Assembly: GCF_010183535.1 (NCBI RefSeq)
Contig: NC_071333.1
Location: 17,916,587 to 17,980,586 of the forward strand
From: Caenorhabditis remanei
Lineage: Eukaryota > Nematoda > Chromadorea > Rhabditida > Rhabditidae
Direction: 5' to 3'
DNA: 64,000 nt
Below, piece by piece: positions 38,102-58,506 of the stretch. Positions within the stretch are counted from its first letter, which is position 1. Each line of letters begins with the position of its first letter. Under the pieces are notes generated by a model that did no database searches, had not been told where the DNA came from, and was given only the letters and a program-made list of their open reading frames with translations. A program made the translations under genes and the position numbers.

Positions 38102-38902
38102 TATAGAAAAATTTATAGAGAAAAGAAAATCAATATTTTATCATTTTCACTCCTCCAATTTGCCCACTTGTGTTATCACTAGTGTCGGAGATTATTTAAT
38201 TGTATCAAAAACCATAAATTCCTAAAAGTTTATGTAAGGTACACTTTTTTTTCAAATCACAAACAATATGCAAAATTTTACATTGCAAATGATTTAAAAC
38301 TTGAGACAGCACGATAAATTGCAAGGGGGAAACATTTTGAGGTGGTTTAATTGGAAATGGAAAGCAAACAAGTAAATGAGACAAACATAACAATATAATG
38401 AAGTGCAGGAGAAAACTTCCGCCAAACCGGATACAATTAAATAGTTGAGTTTTGACCAGAACATTCGGAACAGATGACATAAAAGGAAGACTTAGTTTTT
38501 TGGTGGGAAAAATGCCGGAGGTTTTTTTTGTGATATTGAGCGAGGTTTTCGAAAGAATGAAGATGCAATTGATTATTGAATGGATTAACCTAAGAATATA
38601 TATTTGAAGAAAGAAAAAATAAAAATCTGAGATCTAGTATCGGTTAGCTGCCCTTGACAGGGTTCTATGAGAGTTTTGTCGAGAGGACACGAAAACTAAT
38701 TCCAAGATGATTAATGAAGCGTCTAATCTAATTGTTTAAGGGCACTTAAGATCGTATTTTTGAGGATACAATTGTTTTGAAAAGGCTTTTTGGAAATTAT
38801 TCAATTACCGGTGTCGTGGAAGAAATACAAAGAGTGGTACACGAATTGGGGGACAGAAGATAGACAAAAAAAACTTGGTAGGAGAGGGGGAAGAATTGGA
38901 AT
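38102..38902. other. Intergenic, degenerin promoter and egrh-1 3' region
   Basis: No supported gene lies here. The sequence is AT-rich; no clear repeat or poly(A) hexamer for egrh-1 is seen. Confidence 0.55.
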
Positions 38903-40707
<1,805 letters not shown>

Positions 40708-43700
40708 CCTTGATTCTGAAAAAGAATAGTATTATTTCAACGAAAAACTATTCAAAAAATAGGAAAAAGAGAGGAGTATACATTCAAACGCACAATTTAG
40801 AGAGAGACGAACAAAAGTAATGGATGATACAAGCTCACGACACACGGAAGCACGACCTTTTCGATTTATGGGTGGAGCTCGGAAATTGCTATGGACGAAA
40901 ATCCTGTCAATTTCTTTTTTGGAATATTTTTTTGAAATGTTGGAAATTCTGAAGCCGGAAGTGGAACCTAGAAATCAAGAAGGCGGAAATAATGTTTCTC
41001 CTAGAATTTGTGATTGTTTACCTTCCACCCGGAGTCGTTCACTAGAACCCTCCAATAATTTGGTTTTGATTTAATTTGTCTGGTGATCTTGGATATGGAC
41101 CTTTTCTAATGGATGGAGAGTTGTTGCGATATAAAAAATAAAAATATTTGGCCTATTTCCTCGTTATTTTAAGTAATTGAAGGTTTTTGCAACTCAAGTT
41201 GCAGAGATATGTGATTAGCTTGAAGAATGGAAATTAAAAAAGAATGGTAATAATAAATACGGAGCACTATGAATAATACGTGCAATATTTGTTTTGGTTG
41301 TTCGAATTACCCTAATGCATGATGTTATTGGCGAGCTGACATTAGTACAGTATCTCAGACAGATTCTATACGTTACCATCTCCAGGAGGCAGGACAGAAA
41401 GATTCTTTGAACTTTCGAGCAATGAATATATTGTAGGAATCCGGTGAAACGCAAACCACGTAAAAGGTAGGTGGAAAAAAAACTGGGCAAAAGAGAAAAG
41501 AAAAGGAGAGAGCGAGTGTGGAATCGAAATTTTGTGAATTACAAATGCAGTAGCCCCGACCCGTCCTTCCACCTACGCACCTACAACTAAGGGGAATCAC
41601 ATTCTCGTCCATCTCGTTCCGTGACGGTTTTGTATGAAATGGAGAATAGAGGAAAGACAAAATTGGAGGAATAAGAATTGAGAATGGCTACCGATTGCAA
41701 TAACATTGTACATCAAATTGAGAAGAAAAAAAAAGAAAAACGAGGGAAAAAACAATTATAGAGAAATGGACCGGACACTGAAAATAAGATATTTATATAG
41801 ACCTTATGCTATATCCCTAGCGCCCTGAGCCAACCGATAGGGTTCTGAGAATTGATAACAGTTTATATGAAATATAATCAAAAATATTTGAATGACTAGT
41901 GCCAATACATGGAAACACAATGAAACAAGAAACACTCGTGTTAAACACGAGGAGCACAAAGAAAAAAAGAGTCGTTTTTGGTTTTTGCGTGGGCGTGTGA
42001 ACATACTCAATGTGGTAATTGTGTCATGCCCCGAGAGTTGAGACTTTTTCAACATTTACACCGGAAAAGTGGGTTCGGCCTGAGTCATTGTGGTTGCCTC
42101 TCTAAAACAGATTATTTGGAAAACGAGAGAGTTAGTTTTGGCATATTTTTCCAGTGATGGAATTGATAAGAATGAATGACGTGACTCACGGAGTGGACGA
42201 CCGACAGAGAAAATATATATCATAAAAATAGAGAGCGAGAGAGCAGCAAAAAAAATCAGGACGACGTTTTTCAAAAGTGCTATAAATTACGAATTCGAAA
42301 AATAAACTAAAACGTTACACTATTCAGGGTGAACAGGTGAAATAGTGAAAAATTGGAAATTCGCATATAAATTGGAAAATTTAGTGAAGGGGCTTCACAT
42401 CAGTGTGAACAAAAAAATCACACATATGTACACGCACAAAATTCAAAAAAATGTCGTCATGTTTCAAAAAAAAGAAAAAAAAAGAGGAGAAACAGAATAT
42501 GACAAGTAGCTTCTTCTTTGTGGGGAGACTAAACAATAAGCCCGCACAATTATTTGCTCATAGAGTTAGAAATGTTTTAATTGAATTTTTTTACGAAACA
42601 AAATGGAAAGTGTTTTCATTATTTTTTATTATAGTAGTTATTTCCTATTGTAGTATTTATTCTAGAAGGCAAATTTTTATCAGCAAATAGTTCGTCAAAA
42701 AGTGACTGGAGAAAAACGAAAAAGCAAAACAAAAAAATGATTTGCTCTAAGTGGACAATATTATGTTATGCTTTTAAATCAAAACAAAACTCGTACTATC
42801 ACCAACGTCAGCGAAGAAGCTTCTTAAGTATGTTGCTTTGAAAAATGAAATTTCGAAACTCTTAGTGGTCAGAAGCCAAAAATTATTCATCTGGGATTAT
42901 CATTTCCAACAACTGTTATGATTTGTGATAACATATGGGTGTTGGAGAAATTATAAAACAAGATGATCTGATGCGAGTTTTGTATCTAGACGTTTTATCG
43001 AGAGCGATCACTCAGAATCGAGAATCGAACAGAGAAAAGCAAAAAACGAGGAAGAATATGCTAAACCCATATGACATTTTTCAAACAAAACATCGCTGAG
43101 GAATGCTGGAGCAGGAGCAGGAGCAGCAAAGTGCTCCAGACAAGGGCACCGGAAATGAGGGGTGTGAGCAGCATCTATACATCTAGAAAGTGCACTGCTT
43201 TTGACGTTTCTCTTTTTTTGAATATGAGGTGCCAGTTTTTCTAGGAGAATATTCTTGGCAGAATGAAGGAAACTAATTTTTTTTATACTGACACTGACAA
43301 TAGAATATGTATCACATCACTGTGGAGCAAAAAAGGGGTGTGGTTGGAATTAAAAAATGTTCGGGAGCAGGTTAATGATATTGATTTCTTTTTTCCGATT
43401 AGGTCACTGATGTCAGAAAACAAATATAATAGACACGGCAACCGATGGAGAGAAAGAAAAAAAGAGTGATTTCCGCGGGAAGTAAACTCCTCTCAATGGT
43501 ATGCACAAACAAACAGAGACAACCGCCCACGCTCTTATGGTTGCGGTTTTGGTTTCGAATTTGGTGGCAGCACTGGCTCTCGTTTTCGGGCTCTTGTCGT
43601 TTTGGTCAAAAAGCTGTAGGCGGCGAATGGAATGGAATTTTGATGGAATGCCTTGTAAAGCCAACCGTGTATGAAATAACGTGCGGGGGCTCTTGAGCCT

Positions 43701-46411
43701 TCACAGTAGATCAGATTATTTTATGAAATCCTCATTTCGTTTTGATTCGCTTCAGTAGATTTAGATTTAGATTGAAAGATTAACAATTCGCCTCGTTCTT
43801 TTTGGGGTCCCTTGACGTCAATAGTGATTCTAATACCAGAAACAGAATGTTAAACTGGAGCTAAGCGAAATAAATCCGGTGAAAATCCGTGAAAAACTAT
43901 AGTTGGAGCTTTAAGAATCTCAGAAAACATGAAGTGTTACAATTCGAAACGAAACACTTTTTGCGTAGTTTCGAAGGGTTTCTTTTAGTTTAAAATAGCT
44001 AAACTCAAAGAAAATGACGAGCCCACTAAACTGATGAAAAATTCAAGAACTGACGTTTGGAAATAAGTGATGTTACACGTGTAACGTTGACTTTTTAGTA
44101 GAAAGGATTTTACAGTTTTGACATAAAATGAGGTGAGGGATTGGGTTACAAAGCTTCTTGGTTAAAGTTTGTGAAACGTTTCAAAAAAAAAGAGATGTCA
44201 ATAGTGGAATAACTCAATCTATTTGAAAAAAAACCGGTTAGAACATCATACGCTAAAAAATTTCAAAGTTATAAAAGGATTTTTTTGAATTAATAAGTTT
44301 TTTGAAGCATTAAAATCATAAAGTGCAACAAAATGTTATAAAACTTACTTTTTTTCAAGTACAAGTTAATCATACCAGCCGTAATCATTTTTCAACCAAA
44401 CATTATTAAATACAGAAAAGTTGAACGTCCAAATATATAAACACACAAAAATACAGTTTCGTGGCAAATATTATTTATTGCAGAAAAGTGGAAATTCTCA
44501 TGCAGAAACAAAGCATGCAAAAAAAGGGTAAAAAATGCATACCGTCTTTCTGGGCAACCACTTCAACTGGTCAAGTGAGTTTGAGTCATTGTTTGAGTCA
44601 TGTGTCGAATGTCTCTAGTTTCTAGAAATATTCTATTATAGGTGGTCGTTGCTGCTGAAGCGAGGAAAAAAGTTTAGTTATGATTATAGGGTTTCTGACA
44701 CCACGAGCGTGTCTGAAAAACGAGTTGCGAAATGATCAGGCAGATCAGAAGTTCATGCTTGACTGAGGGTGTGGGTATAATTTAGAATCAGAAAAAAGTG
44801 GCAGAAACAGCGGAATCAGAATCAGAAAGGGCAATGGATAAAAAGAAAATATATTTTATTTCAAAGGCACATACACACATTCACATAGAATATACACGCA
44901 CTCACGCTCCCGCTCTTTCACTCCCCTTTTTTTCTCCATTTTCTTTCTCTCTATCTTGCCGGGCACACAAAACTCGTCCATCTCCTCCTTCAACACACTC
45001 AATATCACATTCAAACGCAGACAAACAGACAAAAAGGCACGTATACTCTTTTTCAATTTCTTGTTTTCTCTTTCACTCTTTATTCTTATCCCTTTTAGTT
45101 TCTCTCTCTCTCTTTCTCAATCTTTTTTCACTTGAGGAGTTGCTCTTCGGACCTGCAGTCAACGGCGCGGGGACTGACTGAGCCGAAGAGATGGAATTCC
45201 ATTGGGCCGTGTTGCACACGCAATAAGCAAAACATTTGACGAGACGAGCCGTAAGACCCCGATGAATGCAATTTGTTAACGTATGAATGGAACGAAAAAC
45301 AATGATGCGGGAGAAACATTTTAATTCTTTTTCTTTTTTTGTCCTTTTTCCCCTTTTGTTATCCTTATTTCCAAGAAAAGCACTTTTTCATTTCTAGGGA
45401 CCCTATTTTTTTTCATTTACTAACCCGTTACTCTCTAACTATTTTCTCTATTTTTTCATACCAGATTAATATTGGGATTTCAATACGACACTCAATATAC
45501 TCAATATAATAATGTCATCGTGTGTAATAGGATCGATTGGAAAAAAAGAGTGAAAACGAAACCAAACCCCTCTTTCAAAATTCGCGAAAAGAATCGCGGG
45601 GTGTCGCGTTTTATTTCAGTATCTATTGTTGCCATCGCTCGTAAACGGAGAATCAATAACAGGTGTAACTTTTTCAAAAAGCTGAATGGTTTTAAAAAAG
45701 TGAATCGAAAAAGTTGAATATTCAGAACTACACGTTTCTAGATTGAATCAACATACGACATGTCATTTCGCTTCAAAATCAGGAAATACATATGAATATT
45801 TTATTTTGCTGGTAAAACGGAAAAAGAAAAAAAAAATGAAGTAAAATGAAGCAACATGTATTGGTCACTACACATAACTATACATAATTTGTTTATATTT
45901 TACAGATCTCATATTACAATGCAATGTCGCCAAAGCTCTCCAATTAATGCATCAATCAAAAAGTTTTTTTTTCGTAGAAAACGTGAAATTTGAAGTAAAA
46001 TTTGTAGTATGTCATATGATGTCATCACAAGTCAAATCAAGTTTTCTCTATCCCCTGATGTGCATTTGACCTCCTAGTAATTCTCAAATCACAACCTGAT
46101 CATTGAGATTTGTAGAATAATTCATTTGATGTAGAGAGAGAGAGAGCAACGTGCAAATTCAATTTAGAATGTATGGATGAGTGCTATCTTTTGTTTCGCT
46201 GCTAGAATAAGACCTCCCCAACTGTTTTACTAAAGCTAGTGTAGTTTCAATTAACTTTCCTAGAGATATAGCTATACCGGAAATTAAGACTAAAAAAATG
46301 ATATAATTGGAAAAAAGAAGAAAACAACTCAATTTCCGTTGGATTAACATTCAATTTTAAAGCTTTCGGGCAATTTATTTGACAGGAAAAAGGAAAATAG
46401 TAGAAAAAGTT
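40708..46411. other. Long intergenic interval between egrh-1 and dpf-2
   Basis: No gene is supported on either strand in 5.7 kb. An intronless plus frame at 42451-42690 has a Lys-rich start and one hydrophobic stretch but no family features. Simple sequence occurs: GGAGCA repeats near 43.11 kb, pyrimidine-rich DNA at 44.88-45.13 kb and (GA)n near 46.14 kb. A minus-strand AATAAA at 46379-46374 fits the dpf-2 3' end. Most of the rest is presumably egrh-1 upstream sequence. Confidence 0.55.
46374..46379 (-). other. Candidate poly(A) signal of dpf-2
   Basis: This is AATAAA on the minus strand, 33 bases past the dpf-2 stop. Confidence 0.5.
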
Positions 46412-49400
46412 TCACAGCAAATCTATGGTGGATCTGAAACATTCGTTCATCAAGAACCTTTGTATTTCAGCATACAGATGATGCAGCTTATGACTCAGAC
46501 TGTGATTCTCGTTTGCATAGACCTGAAATGTATACATTATTATATTACAACAACAGATTATTAAATTTTGAAAAGAAATCTCGTTTAAAAATAAAAGATG
46601 AGATTTTTAATCATCTCACCAGCTGTGTAAAATGCACTCCGTTAAATTGAAGTGCTTCTGACCAACGGGCGCTGTTTTGATAGTGTACGTTGTCTGAAAT
46701 GGTTTTTTATTATTGCATGAATCATCATATATTTCTAAAAATACCATCTTTCTCTCCATGCGCCAAGAAATAGTTGACATTGGTCATGTTTCGAGCATGA
46801 GGGATCACGTTGGTGTTCATGTAGCCGGACGGATTATCCGATGGTTGGCCGAGATATCTTTCAGTGTAAGCCGAATCTGAAAAACAAGAAACAACTTGAG
46901 AAGCTATAGATTGGACTTTTTTACCATAATACTTAAAATCAGTAACTGGTGCAATAGAAATCGCACACTTCACAAGATCCCCTTGATCTTTCACTGCAAT
47001 TTTCGCTGTTAAGAATCCACCGTATGACCATCCCATTATAGCAATCCGATCCTCATCAATATACTTCACATTATTCAAAAACTCTCTGAGCATATCCAAG
47101 GTATCAACTGTCTCTGCTTCACCCAGATTCCTATACACTTGCTCTTTCACATTCCATCCTAAAATAATAAATTTTATCAACTCCGACGATGTCATCCGTC
47201 TTTTTCTCTTCTTACCTCTTCCTGCAGTACCACGAACATCAATTCTGGCATAAGCAACATCATACTGGGACACTATCTGGATAGCATGTGCCGTTGGAGT
47301 CTTTTGCATGACTTGTTTGCTATCAGGACCACCGTATCTGAAAAAGAAAAAAAAATCAGCAATCACAAACCAAAATGAATGAATCTTACATATCGAGTAA
47401 AAGTGGAATTTTCAAACCGTCCTTTAGGTTTGGAGGCTTCATCAGCATGTAGTGCCCATCTGAAAATGAAAATGAGTATTTAAAACTTTGTCGTGTAAAA
47501 ATTACCAATCCCAGAGGGTAATTTGAATTTTCCAAACTTTAAAAGTGGCACGTCAAATGGAATGTAAGCCTTGGTAGATCCACCCAACATTACTTCTGAA
47601 ATATAATACAATTTTCATTTTTCAAACCAGAAAAACTCACTTTTCGAAGTGTCCGCCACATCCACAAGATACAATCTCGTGTTTTCAAACGGTTTTTCAC
47701 ACTGAACCACAATCCGTTCCCCGGTTGGATCCGCTGATTGATATCCCATTGTTTTACAGTCTTCAAACTGATCGGCCACTTTATTGAGTTTGTTCTGAAT
47801 CAAACTTTCTATAAACTTCAGGTGCACGCTGTCAGCCTTACCTTCTCATTCCCATACAACGCTTCCTTCACAATATAGGTGCCATGCTCTCCGATACCAT
47901 CGCCGTATGCACTGAATGTCAGTGCATCAATCCTCCTGGAATATCCCAGAATTGCCATCACATCAAAATTCTCTCCAATCCATTTCGATATCTTCCCGCT
48001 GCCGGTCTTATCCAGTTCAATGTGTGCAACATGATTATAAATGTTTCCATCTTCATATTTGTGGGGAAGAAGTGTCAAGAATCCAGTTTCAGTGGGGAAT
48101 ATTCCACGAACGTCTTTGGGATGGACCCATAGTTTCCTATTGTCGATTTGGTACGCGAAGGACAAAATCTGAACCGTATATATGAATTTTAAAATTAAAT
48201 TTTCAAGCTAATTCTTACCATAACACAATCCTGCTCATTGCACAACGAGAAGTAAACATGATTCTGGTCACGATTCGTCCATACCGTAATCAGTCTTTCT
48301 TGTCCCAAATCACTGGCGTTACTTGGCATTGTGATCCATTTATTAGTAAGGACATAGTAATTACCATTAGCACCAGACAACTCATTCGGTGGTGCCGTTT
48401 CTACAATCTTATGGTTTTCACTATCCCAAATGTATTGAGTGACAAGAGTATTATTTGCAACTCCTGCCTTTGGATACGGTAGCTCGAAATATTCAACGTA
48501 GCTATCCTCATCGTTGTATTTGGGAAGGAAAACTCGATTGACTTCACGGTCATCGAATCTAAACACATTTTTCTTAAAAGGACATAGATTTTATTGGTTC
48601 ACCTTAAATAAGACACATATCTTCCTGAAGGTGACCACCAAACCGCTGTGGACGCTTCCAATATCTCTTCCTCATACAACCAATTGGCAAAACCAAATCT
48701 ATTAAATGAAGATCCTCCAACTGTCAACTGAATCGCACCTTCTGGCTTTTCAGGGTCCTTTTGATAATATAAGTTGTAGTTATGCACATAGACGAAATCA
48801 TGACTAGAAGCGTTTGGATTCCAGTAAAATGCCTGGATCAATGAGTTCTCCTCTGGTCCCACATGCCAGCGCTCCCTGAAAAAAGAAATTCCTTGATTTT
48901 TCAATATCTTAAAAATCAGGAAACTCTTACGTTGAAGCAGATCCATTTGTCATTTTTACAATATGATAGAGATATTCTGCAGAGTGTCTCCATATCTAAA
49001 TTTAAAATAATTGTTTTAAGATTATTCTCAAATTCAGTCTCAGGTAACAACTTACATCATTAACTTTCTGCGATCCAAATGCATATTCCATATCTGACGA
49101 CAAACTTTTGATGTATTCATTGTCGTTTATAAATGGGTGAGATTCAAAAGATCCAAGCGGGATTTTCTCTACCTTTGGCTTAGGCTGGAACAAAATACCT
49201 TCACAATAATAAAGTATAAGTATTTACTCACCAAAACTTCATCGGTTTTAATATGGACAAATGAGCCATCAGGTAGCCAAATGTAGTCATAAAAGTCTAT
49301 CAGAAACTGTTTTCCAGAAAACAGTTGGTCATAGGTGAACCTCCGTGTGTTAGTTAATAAGGATTGGAATCTTGGTTTTGCAGAGGTCTCCTCCACTAAA

Positions 49401-50146
49401 GAATAGTTACCGGTTGAGTTGATTGCACTTTTTGTTGAGCTTAGATCGACGGCTGCAAACCACGAATATACATTTTTGTCATTTTTGTTATTAGGCTGCA
49501 CATAGGAATTACCGTTTGTACCAGACAACTCATTTGGTAGTGCAAAGCCAACCCAAATCAGGCCGGAACAGTAACTCGCTTAAAACACAATATTATGAAC
49601 TGATATACAAAAATGTAGATCTCAAAAATTCCTATGTCCTTGGCCCACTACGGGCCGGATGGCAAGTTGTTAATATGCCGCGGACTGGGGAAAAGTGCCA
49701 AAAAAGCAAAATCGGCAAAAAACCTTTTTAGTCCGGTACATTAACAAATAGCCATCCATCCCGTGGTAGGACACGAACATTGGACTCACCCAGATCTACA
49801 TTTTGGTATTTTTTCAGCTCATAAAACTGAGTTTTAGCTGCCGTGTCAGCCTGTTTTGGCCCGGTTTGCAAGTAAGATTTTTATTTTGCTATCAAATTAC
49901 TATGTACTCTACCCCTTAGTGAAAGAAAAATAGGAACTTACGTCTTTGCATGAAAGTGAAAATGACTGATAAGACGAATATTAAACAGATAATCAGTACA
50001 AAGACCACACAACACGACCTGGCAAAATAGCCATGTTTGCCATTGAAGACACTGCACCCCTGTTCTTCCACATCATAGTTCTGGAAATTAGTGGATTGTC
50101 TTGAAGATTGTCTCATTTGAGGAATAAGACTCACATCGTTCTCCAT
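46412..50146 (-). CDS. dpf-2: Dipeptidyl peptidase IV-like serine peptidase (S9B), type II membrane protein
   Basis: Fifteen exons encode about 848 residues: 50146-49942, 49452-49232, 49184-49056, 48995-48931, 48875-48603, 48558-48219, 48168-47842, 47794-47641, 47595-47506, 47459-47390, 47337-47216, 47158-46925, 46876-46745, 46693-46620, 46522-46412. A short cytosolic N terminus and one signal-anchor helix (about residues 40-66) precede the beta-propeller. The C-terminal hydrolase has IYGGPDS, the nucleophile in GWSYGG (Ser near 710), the Asp in KDDNVHYQNSA and the His in NENHSL, so the catalytic triad is complete. It should cleave N-terminal dipeptides after Pro or Ala from extracellular peptides. 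The 47-base intron at 47841-47795 avoids a stop. Exon 2 could start further upstream; see findings. An acceptor at 50193-50191 gives a 44-base leader. Confidence 0.9.
49500..49543. repeat. Copy of a dpf-2 exon 6 segment lying in dpf-2 intron 1
   Basis: Forty-four bases match exon 6 at 48352-48395 with six substitutions. On the minus strand they read ALPNELSGTNGNSYV, against APPNELSGANGNYYV in the exon. The frame stays open into the following sequence as far as exon 2. It may be a local duplication or an unrecognised coding part of the gene. Confidence 0.7.
49555..49876. mobile_element. Palindromic MITE-like element, copy B (intronic)
   Basis: Left-half words ACAAAAATGTAGATCT and GGCCGG return inverted on the right as AGATCTACATTTTGGTAT and GGCCCGGTTTGCAAGTAAG. 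The interior shares AGTGCCAAAAA, TAGTCCGG and ACATTAAC with copy A. The left terminus is more decayed than in copy A. It lies in dpf-2 intron 1, next to the exon-like duplicate. No coding capacity. Confidence 0.75.
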
Positions 50147-53100
50147 GACTTTTTATTTTGTCCATTGACAAATGGAATGTTATCTTTCTCCTGAAAACGT
50201 TTTTCTATAAAAGAAAAAAAACAAAGGAAAGAAGAAAAGAATCGGTTTTGAAAATATGGATGGAAAGGAAAAATTTTCATTTTATTGATGTATTTTTCTC
50301 ATCTTTTTCTCTATCACTTCTATACATTTTCAGTATGTTTCAATATTATAAATGTAAGGAACAAAGCATTTTTTTCCTAAAGTTTGGATGTTGAAAAGAA
50401 GTCGAAACCATATATTATGTTGTCCTCAAAATGAATAAATAATTCTGCTGAAAAACCAAACCATCGCGTGTGTCAGTCAAGATTTTATACTTTTTGAATT
50501 CAAAATTGGAGAAGATAGAGAAGAAGAAGAAAGAAGAGAGATAGGTCAAAATAAGGGTGGTGATGTGTTTTTGATTTCCAATTAACAAGTCTTGAACAGT
50601 AAAAAAGGAAAAGAAATTAAATGAGAGAAAGATATGGCCCTAAAGAAATGAAAAAGGAAGACATCTTTTTTTTTGAAATGGAAAACACATTAGAGCTACC
50701 GTAAGATTTTATGGGCGGCTCATTTTCGGAAAAAAAACTAAATTTCAAGTTTCGGCAATATGACAGTCATCCAAATGCGATATGTCTTTCATCGCTAGGA
50801 GACTAATGGAGAAAAGGATCTTTTTATGAGATTTCAGAAGAAATTTAATTCTCATATTTTAGATTTTGCACGGAGAAATAAATAGATGCGGAAGTGCAAG
50901 GAACCTCTAAGAATTATGAGAAAAAAACTCAAGAATTTTATGATCGTGTACTGTAAAAGTGAAAAAATCCAGGTTGACTCATCATCTGAAGGGTCACACA
51001 GCCGGAAAAAGTCATTAAAAAGTCCACAAAAACCATCGCCACAAAACATATGTGGCCTGATGTGTGAGAAACAAAAAGAAGAGTACACGGTGCGTAACAA
51101 AACCGCATTGTTTAGCCGTTACCATTTGAAGTAGGCGGTGTAGATGTCAATGGGCCGCGCGGATCGGGGTGAAGAACACATAGCAGGATCTTATTACATA
51201 TATCCGCAAAACTCTTTGAACTCCTTCGTTTTCGCATCATTTACGGTCAAATTTAGAAAATCTTCTTTGAGGTGAAAGAGGAGAAATGAATGAAATGAGA
51301 AAATGCGATGTGGAAGGACAAGGTGAGGAGAGAACAACAAATTGGGTAATTTGCCATACGGTCAGAATTTATAGAACTTGGTTTCTTTAAGAAAAAACGT
51401 TAGAGGGAAGGCATTGTCTTTAAAGGTCAAATGTTAAGTTTTTGGAACTTGCAGAAGTTGACCGATGCTAAATTATTTATTAGGTGGTTTGAATTTAGAA
51501 AAAGTTGAGTCTTTGTTCAATTTAACAGTTGATTTGCACAAATGACATTTTTAAATTGAAAAATCAAAATGAAAAAATAAAATTCAAACAACTGTCCGAT
51601 AGATGATGCTGATGGTTATCAAAAAGGTCACTTCCCTTTTTTTTCACGAACACTAAGAAAGGAAACAAAACCGTAAGGAAAACAGCGGCAACGACGAAAG
51701 AAGGCCTATCTACATTACACACTTTATTCACCTGACAAATCGACTTCGCCTTCTGATATGAATCTTCAATACCAAACCGTTAGAAATAGGTTTTTTGGAG
51801 AATCAGACATTAATGACTCTTTTTTTTACAAAAACTAGAAGATGAGAAGAAAATGATGAAGAGAAAATAATGTTTTTTTGAGTTATGAATAGTGTTTAGA
51901 GAATTATATATTCTGGTGAATTGAATTGACATGAAAGGGATAAATAACTTTTGAACTTTTTACTTATGTAAATGAAAACTTTTTTTTACTTTTTTACTTT
52001 GAAAGTCAGGTTTGAAGGAATCGAGCAAAAAAAAACAGAACTCGATCATAAAATAAAACATGTAAGAGTAACCAGAATTAATTGGATATATACTGAAAGT
52101 GAAGAAATAAAAGAAATAAAACCAAGACAGCATTCAAACCGAAACCAATCCAATTATTCCTCAAAGAACTAAAACCGCGGAGCACTTTTTCTGCTCCCCT
52201 CTTCAGGTCCGGACCAACTTATTAATTTTACGAAGAATGTGCACAACAGGTGTGACTAACACCACTGAGTCTCGTCTAACACTTGTTTTACAAACGGAAG
52301 ACAAACGGGCGAGAAAAGATCGCTCATGATTTGTTAAACTCACCCACCATCACCGCCGATTTCAATGAATAACACTGGGCGCAGAATGATGAGAACAAAA
52401 AAAATGTTGTGTGTTTGAAGTTTGAAAAGTGTGTGTACCGTTATAAAACATGAAAACAGAAATCCGCATGGAAATTAACTATTGGGTTTAAACTTTTGCG
52501 TGGTTTCAAATCCGTCTAGTTTAGTTTACTAGTTTGAAAAACGCAATAACATAATAATACGAAAAAAAGAACACACAAATTGAAATTCTTTAAAAACTGC
52601 ACTTCAATTATAACAAATTGAGTATATGTTTTTTCATCATTGAACCGAACAGAACATTGTAGCCCTATGTACATCAAAGTTGCATATTCCGTGAATATCT
52701 ATTAATTGGTGAATTCCGTTCCGCTTATCAGAGTTGTAAAGATCTATTCATACTTCAACTTTGTTAAGTTATGTTATTTGCAATTGAATATTCGATGTGG
52801 TATACAACTTGTAGTAGATGAATGTATGAATAGATTCATTAGTTCCAGTTTGGTATAACCTGAGAAATTGGTTTCGGGAAAACTGATTCTGTAAGTTTTA
52901 TGGAGTTATTCAGGTCATGTAAAATATGTATCTTAATACAAATTTTACGCTATTCACAAACAGTGAAAAATTTCCAAACATATCTTTTTCCATTTTTTTA
53001 CATTTCTCCCACTTTTTTGCAATTCTGCTACATAAGCATGTCGAAAAATGCAAAACAAGGAAAAAATGATATTAGACCAACGCTAATCTGAGATTTAAAA

Positions 53101-54208
53101 ATAAATAGTTTTTCGACGCTCGAGAATGAATAAAATGTATTAAAATACTCTTTTACATGACCTGAATAACACCATTATGTACGAGATTTGGGTTTTTCAA
53201 TATGTCTTTTCAGATTTCAATGATTTAACGGAAAAACTTCAGAATAGATGCACTCGTCCTGTTTCAGAACCAAATTATTTATATTTGTCCATGAATTCAT
53301 CCCCCTGAGCTGTCCAATAAGCTTCTCGTTTTGAATGTACACGAATCACCTGTAAACTGCAAAGAAACACAATGCAAACATAAACATGTTTTGTTCCCAC
53401 AATCAAAAATGTGTTTAATACAGCCCCAGTTGTATCACTTGCATTGTTGAAAGATACGATTTTTTATTTTCATACTGAGTTCTGTTCAAGCTTCCCAAAA
53501 TTGCCTTCAAACTACTTTTTTATGTGTTCCTGAGTCTTTTAATCGAAAACATTATCTGTGAACTATGCCAAGCGTTTTGTAAAAAGAAATTTAGGAACGT
53601 TGAGTTCAATTATCAATCAAGCGAATGCCAGTAAGAATTGCCCTTCCAATCCCCTTTTTGAGTTCATCCACATGCAAAGTTCAGCTGAAACTTTGTACTC
53701 CGCACTTTTATCTTGTGACTTCGTCGACATCTGTCGCAGTGGCTTGCTCCAACCGTCCAAACCCGTACCATTGTGCCTCGCTGTCCCTTTTTCTCGTTCG
53801 TCGTCTCCACCGTCTCTCACCCTCGTTCTTCTTGCCCCGATTACTCTCTATCGCAACAGAGAGACGTAGTGAGCGGTTGCGTGTCTTTCTCTTTCTTGTC
53901 TGCCGTCTCTCCACTCACCGCGCTATTCGTTGCTCTCTCTCTCTCATGTGATCTCTCTCCACTGCCTTTCTTTTGTATGAATTTTATCGTTTCATAAATA
54001 ATTGCAGTATGACAACTTGTTTTCTTTCTATTTTTGAATTTTAAGTTGATTGAATTCAAATTAGAAACTGAGTTTTCCAATTTAGGTACAAAAGTAATAT
54101 TGATTTCTTTCGTTTTCTCGTAGGTTACTCCGTTCAACACTGATTTTGAACATTTGTTGTGATTTTTCAATTTTTTCAACAAAATTTTCTATTTTTCAGG
54201 AGAACAGC
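50147..54208. other. Divergent intergenic interval between dpf-2 and mbk-1
   Basis: No gene is supported. A pyrimidine-rich, CpG-containing stretch at about 53.74-53.97 kb looks like promoter DNA for mbk-1 and could contain a non-coding leader exon. A TTTTTCAG acceptor ending at 54199, nine bases before the mbk-1 ATG, would receive that exon or a spliced leader. Confidence 0.55.

Positions 54209-58506
<4,298 letters not shown>

Noticed and set aside
42451..42690. Intronless 79-codon frame with poly-Lys start and one hydrophobic stretch
   Set aside because: Composition explains it (A-rich then T-rich). It has no splice signals, no family motif and no promoter cue.
47795..47841. Apparent frameshift in dpf-2 near 47.83 kb
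   Set aside because: A 47-base GT-AG intron (47841-47795) restores phase exactly, so no lesion is needed.
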